Assembly (NCBI GenBank): GCA_905221605.1
Contig: CAJNDS010001868.1
Span: 669,001-733,000, forward strand
Reading direction: 5' to 3'
Source: Symbiodinium natans
Taxonomy: Eukaryota; Sar; Dinophyceae; Suessiales; Symbiodiniaceae
DNA: 64,000 nt
Position 1 is the first letter of the stretch. Each line of letters opens with the position of its first letter. Made by a program: the position numbers and the translations under genes. Below are positions 39,228 through 51,305 of the stretch, piece after piece. The notes below the pieces were generated by a model that ran no database searches, had not been told where the DNA came from, and worked only from the letters and a program-made list of their open reading frames with translations.

Positions 39228-42212
39228 GTTGTTTATGGCTCGACCAGTTGCAGTTTTGAGTGCCAAGACCCTGCAGCAGCACATCACGGCCTTGCAAGAG
39301 AAGCGCTGCTTTGCACGTCCAGTGTACGATGCTCTCCACCTCTCAGATCCGCAGTTGTAGCTGACATTGCCAAGCAAGCAGGGAAAGTACTGCTAAACAA
39401 GTGGTGGTTGTGCGGTTGTGCGCCAAGACGCCGAAGGTCAACGGCATGGTTAGTTTATCTTGCGTTTGTTGTCCGAAAAGGAGCTGGGACGGGAATGGCT
39501 AAGCAACTACCCACAGAGGCCCAACCTGTGATACAAGCTCTTTGCCGGCTGAGCAGTTGGCTGGATTGAGCCAGGTCACTGTACAGGTGCCTACACGAAA
39601 GCGGCCGCCCCTGGAGCGCAACTCCACACAGGCCGGGTTCGAGCAGCCGGCAGCATCTGGTAGGATCGCAGTGCCGATGACTACCCGCAAAATCCCCCTC
39701 AAACTACTCTCATCATCCGAAACACTGTTGAGCCTCCACTTCTAGTAGCCGCATCGAAGTTGTTATCGAGGCTCCTGGGCGTCCGTCCTGCTAGCATGCT
39801 TGGCTTGTCGCTTGAAGGCATCGTATCGAACCCCCCCCCACCCCACCCCCAGCATCCTCAGCGAACACCACGCTGCCTAGATTAAGGTAGGAATTCTATA
39901 GTTGTAGTTCGAAGAGGGGCAAAAAGACCTAGCTTCCGGCAGAACCCGAAGAGCGGGGTGTTTTCAGTATCAGGCTGTGATGATACAGGAACCTCCAAAT
40001 TAGGGAGCACCAGATGCTGCTTGGGGGTTGGGTGTCTGAACCCCCTCCCCCACCTCCATAGGCCAGCAACCCGGAAGCCTACCCTGATGAGGCCTTTCAT
40101 AGAGGCCATCAGCACCTGCCTGATAGACAGCTGGTCCGGGGCCAGAGCATGCTTTGTCGAAGTCGTGAGCCCCTGACCTGGGACTTTTGCATTTCTTGGG
40201 TTGGTTTTAGGATGCCACGGGCTTGGGACAGTTGCAAGTGTTGGGCTGCTGGGGTTTTATGAGTTCGGCATTTCATGGACTTCCAACGGCGCTGTTGTTA
40301 AACAAATATTCCAAAAGGCGTGCATGGGAGCAGTTTTTTGCACAACAAGGCTCTGGCCTTTCACCGTTTAACCTCACAGCACAAGCAGTGCAGGTTTTCT
40401 TTGGGTTTTGCGCGCATGGCCTTTCCAGGGCCTTTCTAGTACTAGTACTCCCTTGAAAAAGTGCCCAAAACCGTGTTTGATACCTGATCTTGGAGACTTC
40501 CTCGTAAACAAGACACGAGCCCAGTCTTGGGCAGATTGCTAAGGTAATGGAAAACTTGCGGCACTGTTGCCGTGTCACGACGCCATGCTCTCAGACCCGG
40601 TGCACCATGTTTCACGTCAGGGCGTCCGGGAGTCAGGGTTGCGGGGAGGGGCCTTGAATGGCGTTGCTACGCGTTGCTAGGTTGCAAGGGCAGGTGCACG
40701 TACAGAACCTTAGTTCAACCTCTCAGGCTTGCGCGTGCCCACTTCTCATTTGTTTTTGTTGCCCAGGTTCCGCTGAGGGAAGGTCTTCACTAACTTTGCC
40801 CCGCTTTGCCAACATTTCTGCATGTTCGTCCGTGGCAGGGAACACCCTTCTGAGTCTTTGGTGCTCCAGAGCTCCACGTGTTCCAGCTCACAGCCGTGGT
40901 CCATTGGTCCCTCCGTTTCCTCTGGTGCTTTGGGTGGCCTTCACTCCCTGCTGGTCTAAAGCATCCCCAGCTTTTGCCCGATTCCTGTCTGCCCAAGCCG
41001 CTCACGTTCTCTCCAAATAGATAAATAGGTGGACTGTGAGCAACCAGCACGAGGTCCATCTCGCTGGATCATCCCGAGTACAAGACGCGCTACCAGCTTT
41101 ACGGGATGCTGCAGGGCAAGAGCTGGGGCCACGGCACGTGCTGGGGTCGGGAAAGCTTCACTGATTTGCGGGGTTTGGAAGAGTCAATGCTTTGCATGGG
41201 GTCGAGATGCCACAGCCCTTAGCTTGCCGACGCAACAGAAGCAAAAGTCAAAATTATTCGTCCAGAGTTCCTCAGGCATGACTCCGATGCTCCCCGACAT
41301 GCCCGAAGGTGACGAACCTCAGGAGATGCCACCAGGGTTTCCGTCCTTCAATGCATTCATGTCTTCGGGTGCGGGTTCATGCTCACGTGGTGTTGTCCCC
41401 GAGATCTCAAGATAGTTTGCTGTGAAAGTCCGGAGAAGCTGTGTCTGACTGCCGTCCGTCTGCCACCTGCGGTTCTAAATCAGCAGGACGTCATTTCCTT
41501 GTCTTGCGTTTCATGTACCCGAATCCCTGCGTGGCCCAGAACACCCAGGATACCAAATGATCTGTCCCGCGCAGTTCTTTTGATTCCCTGCCCAAAAGAG
41601 GGGTGACATTGAGCGTCTGCATGCAGAATAATGAGGTGATGTGAGGTGTTTTGGGGTGTTCAGGACCGCTGAATCAGGCGCCCTGCATAGAGATACCCAG
41701 AGATACCCAGAGAAACGCGTGCAGCCGGAGGAGGATGCTTTGTGAGGCGACTCTGTCCATGATCATGGCCAAAGAGGCCTGAGAGAAACGTAATTCGTTG
41801 TTTTGAACACTTTCGGGGTGTAAGTTCATGGACCCTAAGAGCCGATCTGCTTACTGTTGTAATACAGGTCATGACAGACGTGCTGAGAGTTGCACCAGTT
41901 GCATTGGAGCAGAGGCAAAATGGATCTGACACTTGTTGCCGCACTTGCTCCAAGCCCCAGAGCTAAATAGATGCCCCAAATAGTTTAGCTAATTCCGTGC
42001 ACCTACGGCGCTTGCCAAATTCAAGTGCATCTGAATTTGATGCCGGTCGGCGTACGACTGCTGGGTCGCATCTCTGTGGCTTTATGTGAGGCGGCCCTGA
42101 ATGTCAAATGCGATTTGCGTGAAGTTTTCCAGGGGCATGTGGGAACCAAGACCTTCAGCGGCCTGCCATAAGGACCCTCCGACAAAGTTCCTTTTGATAT
42201 TGCTTCGTTTGT
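39228..42212. other. No confident gene
   Basis: Short frames only. A motif-free open stretch at 41040-41222 reads LDHPEYKTRYQLYGMLQGKS; it is protein-like but matches no family I can name. C-rich run at 39832-39850. Confidence 0.45.
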
Positions 42213-42422
42213 TTGGGGTGCCCAGAGATGCCGAGAGGATCGAGAGGCTACAAGTGCGAACAGCTCTCACTGGTGGACTTCGGAGAAATCGCAGGTGCTG
42301 TCGAAAACAGTGTGCAAAGCTTGGGGCCCGGGGTGGAGACGTCGGGTTGTTACTACCGGATTGACTTGCGCGACGCACGGGCGGATGGGTGGGCCTCTTG
42401 GCTTGCAGCGTTTCTGAGGTGA
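42213..42422 (+). CDS. Possible exon of an unknown protein
   Basis: The frame ends KCEQLSLVDFGEIAGAVENS, VQSLGPGVETSGCYYRIDLR, ADGWASWLAAFLR, with balanced residue use unlike the surrounding arginine- and proline-rich chance frames. A GT follows CTGAG at its end, so it may be spliced; the adjoining frame continues SEVTVISDGASAFSVQVALH to 42574. No family match comes to mind. The opposite strand is also open for 139 codons, so chance cannot be excluded. Confidence 0.25.
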   Translation: MGCPEMPRGSRGYKCEQLSLVDFGEIAGAVENSVQSLGPGVETSGCYYRIDLRDARADGWASWLAAFLR

Positions 42423-42574
42423 CTGTGATCTCGGACGGAGCATCAGCATTCAGCGTGCAGGTGGCACTGCATGGACCTCCGATGAGCTTCCCATTCCGCA
42501 ACTTGCTGCTGTCGCAGCCACATCAGCCGCATTCAAGCCGTAGATACCCAAACACCACGCCCCCCGAACCCTGA

Positions 42575-45500
42575 AAGACTGAACTGCGAAAGGCCCCAGG
42601 ACTTCACCCGTTTACCCCTCCGGTGCGAGCCATGTCCGCTGCCAGCTCTTTCACACCCGCCTTCCTGTGCTCCGTATCTGCCAGCTGAAGTTGTTAACAG
42701 CCAAGTTTCCCTTTTTTGTTAAGTTGTGTCTTACCGAAAGCTGGAAAGCTGCGAAGAAAGCCCTTCTGGCATAACAGAGGACCAGCCAGATGAAGCTTGG
42801 CCAGCTCTTGGCTCCCGTCCTGCTCGAAGCATCTGCCAACACGGAAGTTCAGCGGCTCATCGACGCGCCAAGCAGCGTCCCACTGCGGTGCCGCCTCCGG
42901 AAGGAGTGGGACTTCGACCGATGCTGCCATGCCTTTTGGCCGCAAACATTGAAACAGAAGGCGCCCGGGCTGCGGGGCATGAACCACATGGCGCTTCCAG
43001 TTGCATAGGGTTTCCAAGCGCTCCAACCACACTCCGACACATCTTTAGTAACCTTCGTAGGCACGATGACACAGAAGGGTCTTGAAGGGGTGACCTGCCA
43101 CTCGGCGCTCCCCCCACAAAGGCTTTTTCGTGTGGCGATCTTGAAGGGTTGGCGGGTTGGCCGGTGGGCAATGTGCTTCGCTCACCCACGATGCGTTGCA
43201 AAGGGCGAAGGCCCACAGCATGTTCGTGGTAAGAACCAGTTTGTAAAGTCTCTGAATATGGAGCAACATATTGCAAGAGCCATGAAGGGCCCTTCGAGCC
43301 CTCAAAGCTGACAAAAGCTCACAGATCCAAGGCCTCGCCAGACTCCCTGTGCTTCCGCCTGCAGACGCCAGAAGGGCTCTCCTATGCCCAGAAGCACTGC
43401 TGTGATGATGGCAAGGCGCTGCAAGAACGACTCAGCACCAGCAGTGCTCTGATCAGTAAAATACTGGTAGTATCCATTCCGGTGGCGGCAGACTCCGAAA
43501 ACCCGAGCCCCAAACATGGCAACGAACATGAACACGTGTCTCTGGATTTATGTGAGACAAGTGGCTGCATTTCAAACCTTGTATGCGCAGCCGTCTTGGA
43601 GGCGAACCCTATCAATTACATGTGAGTGGCATTTCCCTAGCCCCCTAACCCCTGGTTTTGGAAGCAGCAAGACCAGCGAATCCATCTCCTGGTTCCGCAC
43701 AGCAAGCCCAATTTGCTAGGGAGGGCAAGATTCAGCATCAAATCATCATTTATGCGACGTTCCCAAGGTCAGAGACCCGAATTCGTCGGTGTGGTTGTTC
43801 TTTTCCCATGTCCCGGCGTTACACTTTCCACTTTCCACTCGCTTTCGGGTTTAGCGTCTTCTTCCTCACTCCTCAGTCCGAGAGCGCTTCCGGCCTGCTA
43901 CCACTTCAGGGCCCTGCTACTCTTCGGCTCTTAGGGCTTCGTGCTGATTAGTGCTGGCCACCCCTGTGCCTTTTTGTTTCGCTGTCCATGTCCGGAACTG
44001 TAAGGTGGGACAGACCCCGAGAACTTGGATGTACAACTCAAGCCTTTGGAACCGCAACACCATGTAACACCTTTGTTACAACCTTTGTGATCAAGGTGAG
44101 AGAGGGCAGTTTCAGGGACGTGAAAAATTTACGCCCATGGCAGAATCGCAACGGTGGAACAATCGCCTCCCAGGGTGCGTGGGATCACGGCCGTGTCCTG
44201 CAAGCGGCTGTCCGCCTGGCCGTCTGCCTTTTGCAGTGCAGCTGCCACGGGGAGGCCGCGTTGCTTTTGGAGCCAGGAAGCCGTGGACAGTTCTGTTCAG
44301 GGGACGCATCAAATCCGCTATACTCTTCAAATCTCTTCAATTCAGTCGCAGTGCAGTGCTCTCCTTATTTGATGCAGAGTCCAGGCCAGCTTCAACTGCG
44401 GCTGTGAGAAGTCCTACTTGCAGGAAGTGGAGCACATAGCTGGCGATCTGAAAGTGTCCACTCGGAATCGGTTCTGGCACATTGCCAAGCGCTGGGGCGC
44501 AGGAAACCGGTCCTTTGACATGCAAGCAGCCTGATCTTTCGATTGTTATTGTTGGCCTGCCTTTCCACTCCAATTCTAGAAGCCAGACCCTCAGTTATTG
44601 AAGCTTCAGACTTCTGAAAAGCCGAGAAGCCAAACACATCCAGGTCAGCCCACTGGAGCAATCGAAGCGAGCATGCCGTGGCTGGTGCCATGGCTCTGGA
44701 TTGCGTGGAGGAGAACCAGCGAGGTGTCCCTTGGCAACTGTTTGTGCGCATTGATGATAGGGAGTATGGGCAGAATGGGCATTCTGGACATTACGGGCAG
44801 TGACAGCTCTGTCGAAGGCGGCACGAAGCGAATTGTGATTCACAGGTAAGAACTTAGACGATGCGGCTCTTTCACTGGCTACCCGGTACCAACCGTTTCG
44901 AGTTGCTCACCGGTAAACTGGTCAACCGTGACAAAGGCACTGCAGGCACTGGCGAAACCCTCATCGCACGGTCACGGAGGGGAAGCAGGTAGTGAACACT
45001 GTCGGGTTTGTAAGATTTCTGTGCAGCCTTTTGATTCCTGTTGATCCACCGAAAGGGTACCTTTTTTAACACTTCAAGCCTTGGATTGAACTTGGAACCT
45101 TAGCCACTGTAGCTCGGCTCAGATGCCCTTCAGACGTTTGTGAAGCTACCCATCATACCAGGGCCTCCGTATTCTGGAGCACCTGCTCTTGAGCTTCTTG
45201 GCCGAAGCTCTTCGGGTCTTGCGATGTTTGAGACGGTGGACTTGCAGGGTCTCAGCGTTTGTTGGGTGTTGGGGAGTTCATGAAAACAAGGGTGGCACTG
45301 GACTTTTTGGCAGGTCATGGCCCAAATGGTCAAGATTGAATCGGAACTGTCTTTGAGGCCTTGGGGTTTGTGCTGTGGTGACGCCAAGTTGTTCATGGCG
45401 ATGTGCCTGCAAAGGGGTGTTGGTGAGGCTTGAGTGGGCTCTGCATGATTGTCCCCCTTACTGTGATCAGGCTGATGTGGCAGGAGGGCCCTCCCGGGAT

Positions 45501-46041
45501 GCTATTGTTCGCCGGAGTGTGTCCCTTTGCTTTGAGGCTTTGCCGGAGCAAGCGCCATGCAGAGCACCATGGCCCTCGACATGACCCTTGGCTTCATCTG
45601 GCCTGCGATCTTGCACTCAGCTTACTTTCTGAATCTCTTGGTTTCCAGAGTGCCTTTTTTCCTAGTCCCAAGCCCCAACGTGCACGAAATGACTCTTTAA
45701 ACGCAGGTGATCTATACATTGGCCTCCCCAACCGGGTTCCCAAAACCCTGCCTCTGAATTTGACTCTTACGTCAGAAGAAAGTTTATTTGCAGTAAAATG
45801 CTTGTTCAGATTCATCCTGATGTCGATTTTGATTCGGTTCACTAGCTTCACCCGTTGACATGCACAGCCGCAGCGTTCGAGCCAGCAGCTTGCAAAGGGG
45901 TCCATGCAAGAACCAGAATCAACATGAGGTATTCTAAGATGCAATTAGATTGTTACTTCTAGCCGGAACCTTTAGTTCGAGTCGATCTTCGGTGCCAATC
46001 AATCAGATCAATGTGCTAATCCTGGCACCGCAAGCTTTCTC
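42575..46041. other. No recognisable gene
   Basis: Short overlapping frames on both strands without motifs. The last ~100 bp before the ankyrin gene carry in-frame stops, so no upstream coding exon abuts it. Confidence 0.45.
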
Positions 46042-47844
46042 ATGGAGGTGTGTTCTGCCGTCTCTGGAGAAACTTTGGCGTTTCTGGATGCCGTTGAAGA
46101 GAAATCAGCAAAGGCTGTGAAACAAGCTCTGGCCCTTCGGTTGGGGGTTCCCCGATTTCGGCAACGTTTGCTGCTGGACGATGGCTCTGAGATTGAGGGC
46201 GAGGTTTGTGCATCCAGGGTCCAATTGGTTATTCTGGATTTTGAGCGAGCAGGTGACCCAGATCAGGACTGAGAACGTGCATTGGAAAGGTGCAACTCGT
46301 GTTCAAAAGCCTGCATAAAATCGTCAAAGATTGAGATGTCATGGACGTAAAATGCATAAGACCAGACAGTATAGTATAGTGACTTTATGGTCTTTTTAGT
46401 CGGTTGTTGTTTTTCTATATTCTGCTCCCACAAAGTTGCCATTTATTTGTCATCATTTTTCCGTTTGGTCCAGGAATCCCACCCCTGAAGCCAGGATCTG
46501 TGTTTGGCCTGTCGCTCGAACGATCTTCAGCTGCTGGAGCGGCTGTTGTCACTTCCGCGAAGTCCTGATCTAAAAGACGACCTCGGAAGAGCTCCCTTGC
46601 ACCCTGGAGACAACGGTGCAGCCGCTGTTGTTTCATTGAGAACCAGCAGTTGACCGCAAAGGGTCTTTACAGTAGATGGCAAGTTAAATAGTCCAGACTT
46701 GCTTGGATGCGATTTGTTTCTATGTTTGGAGAAGATGTGTTGATCTTCCAGAGCAGTTAATCCCAGGCACCATGCTGCGGAGAATGGACATGTTGAAGCT
46801 CTCCGACTGCTGCTTGAAGCAGCGGCAGACCAAAATCTGGGAAATGCTGGAGGTGAGACACCCTTGTGGCTGGCAGCCAACCGTGGTCATCCTGAGGTCA
46901 CCAAGTTGCTGATTGAGGCGAAGGCTGATTGGAATCAGGTGGCTACCAACAACGAGGCATCACCACTGTATGTGGCCTCCCAAAGAGGCCATCTTGAGAT
47001 TGTTCGCATGTTGATTGAAGCGAAAGCCGACAAAGCCCAGGAAACCAAACACCACGGCGCATCACCGTTGTACATTGCAGCTCAGAAAGGCCATCTTGAG
47101 ATCGTGCGTTTGTTGATTGAAGCAGCGGCCGACAAAGACCAGGCTATACAAACAAATGGAGCAACGCCATTGTACATTGCAGCTCACGGTGGTCATGTTG
47201 AAGTGGTACGCTTGCTCATCGATGCTGGTGCTAACCAGAACCAGGCCAGAAGAGACAGTGGGGCATCACCATTGTGTGTTGCAGCTCAGGCAAGCCACAT
47301 TGAAGTGGTCCGACTACTGATTGACGCTGGCGCAGACAAGAACCTGGCCAGAACAGACGACGGAGCATCGCCAATCTACATTGCAGCTCTGAATGGACAG
47401 GTCGAAGTGGTGCGCGTACTGATTAACGCAGGTGCTGACCAAAACCAAGCCACAGCTAGTAGTGGAGCATCACCTTTGTTTATTGCAGCTCAGCATGGCT
47501 ATCTCGAGGTTGTGCGCCTGCTGCTGGAAGCAGGTGCTGACAAGAACCATGCGACAACCAAACATGGGACGTCGCCGTTGTACATTGCGGCGCAGAAAGG
47601 TCATTGTGAGGTTGTCCGCTTGCTGATTGAAGCAGGTGCTGAGAAGAATCATGTCATGCCAACCACGGGAGCAACGCCGCTGTACATTGCCGCGCATAGT
47701 GGTCATGTCGAGGTCGTGCGGATGCTTCTTGAGGCTAAAGCTGACAAGACCCTGGCCAGAACAGATACAAGGGCGTTACCACTGCAGATAGCATCGAAGA
47801 AGGGCCACCAAGATGTTCTTCGCTTGCTGATGGCAGATGACTAG
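46042..47844 (+). CDS. Ubiquitin-like + ankyrin-repeat protein, three exons
   Basis: Spliced model: 46042-46266, 46495-46598, 46767-47844, giving 468 residues and a TAG stop. Residues 1-75 look like the ubiquitin-like N-terminus often seen on dinoflagellate ankyrin proteins (SGETLAFLDAVEEKSAKAVK, then a QRLLLDDGSEI strand-turn). Residues 76-107 are a linker with NDLQLLERLL. From about residue 107 come ten full 34-residue ankyrin repeats and one partial, each with a (T/S)PLYIAAQKGH-type turn and an EVVRLLIEAGAD helix. ATG 46042 is the first Met after an in-frame TAG at 45973. Both introns are non-canonical (GA-AG and GC-AG), yet all three exons join in one frame, which strongly supports the model. 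Ankyrin repeats bind proteins; the partner and location cannot be read from sequence, and I see no membrane segment or signal peptide. Repeats 9 and 10 closely resemble 4 and 5, suggesting internal duplication. Confidence 0.85.
46267..46494 (+). other. GA-AG intron 1 of the ankyrin gene
   Basis: 228 bp. Donor CAG|GACTGAG, acceptor AAGCCAG|GATCTG. Splicing joins Gln75 to DLCLACRSNDLQ in frame (phase 0). The 5-bp word CAGGA occurs at both ends, so the exact cut is ambiguous within it. Unspliced read-through hits TGA at once. Confidence 0.7.
46599..46766 (+). other. GC-AG intron 2 of the ankyrin gene
   Basis: 168 bp. Donor CCCTT|GCACCC, acceptor AATCCCAG|GCACC. Splicing rebuilds APLHHAAENGH, the conserved opening of an ankyrin repeat, across a codon split after two bases. 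The 5-bp word GCACC is present at both ends, like a target-site duplication. Without splicing the frame ends at a TGA about 50 bp into the intron. Confidence 0.75.
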
Positions 47845-50800
47845 TCCACAGTGATCGTGCTTTTTTCGAGGGCAAAGTTCCCTCATTTCTGTTCTTGAGG
47901 CCAAAAAAATCAGCGGCATCAGTCACGGATCCGGTCGTTTTGAACCCTCCTCGCTTGAAAAAGAGATAGCATACTGTACTGACTGGAAATAAGCCCGCAA
48001 TTTAGTACATGATGGAAATATTTGTGATAAGTTTTGACCTCTCTAACATCGCGAGACACGCCTGCCCTTCGCAGCTTCTGAACTTGACTCTTGAAGGCCG
48101 TCAAAGTAGTCCTTCCTCTACACAGCTCCATGCGTCTTGCCGAACTTAGCCTCAAGTACGCCTTGGACCAGCATCAGCTCAGCTCCAAGAAGCAATCGAG
48201 GACAGCAGCTTGCAATCAAATCCAGTGCCGAAGGAACATGCGACCTGTTTGCGCAAACTCTTGGTGGTCAGCTTTAAAAGTTGAGCAGCAGATGACTCTT
48301 GTGACAGGAGCTTGATAGCAGGCTGTTTGCATGTTGCAGTTTGGGGCTTCGGAAATCGGCAGTGGAGCAGAGCTTGTCATCATAGTCGTATTAGCCGTCG
48401 CCGTGGCGGAAGCAACGGTCGTTGGCATCGTAGTCGCCGTAGTCTTAGAAGCCTACGAAGTCGTACATTCAGGGCATATCATGTCGAAGCAATGCTTGGC
48501 GTTGGTCGTCCTCGTGGTCTGTTTGTCATCGTCATGGTCATCGCTGTAGAAGCAAGGGCATGTGGGTTCAAAGTTCTTTGCCGATGGTACTGGTGGTGGT
48601 GGCGGTCGTGGGGGTGATGGTGGTGTACCGGGCCTGCACGTGCCCCCTCACCCCGGTTCGTTCTCTCTCTCGCTCCCTCTCTCTCTCTCTCGCTGTCCCT
48701 TGCTGTCTCTCGCTCCACCGCCTTCCTCCATATCCTTGCAATACTCAGAGACCGAGGCCGAAACGACTGGATCGGACTGAGATCTGAACCCCTGCAAGCG
48801 TCAGAATCTAAGCCGTGCTGACGCTGGGAGGAGGCTCAAGCGAGTCGCGCGCCGGAAGCTTCATCCTAGCCGTTTGGTCGCTCCACCAGACGGGGAGCCA
48901 GATACTTGCCGGCAAAGAATGCTGGCATGTTGGGGTCCAGAGAGGGTGTCCGAGTGTGTGCGAGCGTACACATGGGCTCCGGCTTCACTCACACTTCTTG
49001 GAGACTTCAAAGAAAGCCGCCTGTCCTCAACATCTCCAGCATCCGTTTGTCTGGGTTGTCTCGAGTCACTGAGCTGCACGTCAGCCGAATTAGGGAAGCA
49101 TTGCAGTCTTAAACCCAAAAGTTTAGCTGTTAGCCGGAGGTTGCAAGAAGAATGGCGTAACGCAACAGGAGTCGAAGCAACGATCAGGTGCACATTGCCA
49201 TGATCACGTCGATTGGTGAACCAGTAAATGGACGAGCCTAGATCGCACTGAGGGTTACAGCTTTGATTGTGACAAGCCTTGGGTCCACCTTCACCAGTGA
49301 ATGTCAATACGGCCATGTCAGCTTTGTAACCTCAGAGTACAAAAGGGATACCGGGATACCCACTGCAACAGGATGCGTGTACCTTACATCCTAGTCTAAA
49401 ACTGTGGAGGTAGCTGTGTTCGGGTACTGTGTTCGGGTTGTCGGGTTTAATGAAGGCCCAATATATGAAGGCTCGCCGGAATTCTTGGAAGGACGATCCC
49501 TGGCGACAATTCGGTCAGCTCTGTTCCATGCGAAGGACCGACGTCTTCGATGTAGCTCATGCCTGAGCTTGACCTTAATCCTTTCTTCCCTACACTTTCG
49601 AAACCGGCTTGACGTTCTTACGACTTGACGACCTGTGCCTTCCCCTTCATGCTTCACACATCTTCACACCAGAAACCTCCGAAGCCCTTCAGCCGCATGC
49701 TTTTGACGATGTGGCCTGCATCAAATCCCAGCCCCAAGCGCGAGGAGAAGCCTCTTCATTTTCACTTCTTTGTGGACCAGGCACCTTTTGGCCGGACGGT
49801 TCTGGGCGAACATGTGCAGTTGAATTTCCAAACAGTAAGCACCCTTCTGATGCCCAGAACTTTGCCCGGCCGCTTTGCCAACTGCAATCTGCAAAGCCAC
49901 ACTTTCAGCCCGAAACCCAGAGTTGCAAGCTGAAGGGGGCTGCGTCCGCAAGCCCCGCCACATACCGCCACAGCAAAGCCCAGCCAAAGCCAAGCCATTT
50001 TGCACGCTTCTTGGAGCGTCTGCGTCGTCCCAACCAAAGCCAACCCAACCGTACCCTTTCCATTAACAAAGTGTCAGACAAGCCTTCTGTGAATCCAGTG
50101 AAAGGCACTTGGGCATGGGGGGCTGCCCCCTCCACCACCCCCTTGCTGTAGCCAAGCCAGTGAGCCAGAGAGCCAACGCCCATCCCAAAGCCAAGTGCCA
50201 CATGTATCAGACGCAGGCACGTTTTTTTCTCTTTGTGCATCCTCGAAAACACTTGGCAAAGGTTTGTACGGACACTCTTGCAAACGCGACTGCGCACCCC
50301 CCCCAAAAGAACCAAAGCCCGAAAGCTGCATGGTTGCTGCGGCACGGCGAGTTTTAGCGCGGCCTCCCGTTCCCATGCATCGGTTCTGGAAGGCATACAT
50401 GCAAGCACCCTGCAGGCAGGTCGCGAAGACACGGAGTCCGTGCTTCGTGACTGGCTGGAGCCCGACACTTGGCGAAGCCAATGGAATGCAGGAATTTCTG
50501 AAGGGAGGACGGCTTGAGCACTTGCTCTTCCCGATTCTCATTCTAGACGAACACCTGTCATGATGTGTCACACCTCCTGGTCCGTAGGCCAAGCTCCAGT
50601 CTATCAGAAGCTTCCCCAGTCCGCGAGCTGGTGCTAAAGCCTCAGCTTATCTCGGTTTCCATACAGTGAGGAACTGCACAAGAAGATTGCCCAGATCACC
50701 TGGTGGGGCCCGACAGAGCCACGTGGCAGCTAGGGGCTCAGGGCTCAGGGCTTCAGCCCGCCGCAAGCCTGAAACCCCGTAGTCGGCTCTTCCAAGTACA

Positions 50801-51305
50801 CTCAGAACAATCCCTTCAAACTCTGCAGCCTTCTTCCTAAGCACCGCACCCCAAATCCCAAACATCCCTGGATCGTGAGCATGAGGTCGTCTCAGCCTAG
50901 TGCTCCAGCTTTACTATCAAAAAAGTATGTGCTACACCCTTGTAGTGCTGGAGACCCCGTGCAGATGCCGAAACACGCAAGGTTTGACCGCATCTCGAAG
51001 GTGCTCCATGCCAGAGTGCCTGAAAAGTGTCTGGAGGGCGTTGGCTCATGGAAGGGCGAGCGCCTTGCCGGCACCGAGCAGTCCAAGGCACAAAGGTTCG
51101 GCAGCCTTGCCATGCCTTGCCGGTAGCAACTTACGTTAGGATGCTTAAGCTGTTTAAGCAGAGGCTGGGCATGTCAGTTCGATGGTTATGCTGTTGCATC
51201 TATCTTAATGCTGCCTTGTGGTGTCCCAGCGCAGCCTGAGGTACGGTTCGCCGGGCTGGATGAGGCTCTTTCCGCAGGAGCACGTGGGGGTGCGGGGGGG
51301 GGTTT
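47845..51305. other. No recognisable gene; simple-sequence patches
   Basis: 48369-48470 is a degenerate GTCGCCGTAGTC-type trinucleotide patch, 48588-48640 is TGG-rich, and 48659-48715 is CT-rich. Frames at 49.6-50.6 kb are open on both strands without motifs. Confidence 0.5.

Noticed and set aside
41040-41222. Open frame containing LDHPEYKTRYQLYGML, considered as a THO-complex-like fragment
   Set aside because: The resemblance rests on a few residues around RY-x-LYG and does not extend, so no gene was called.
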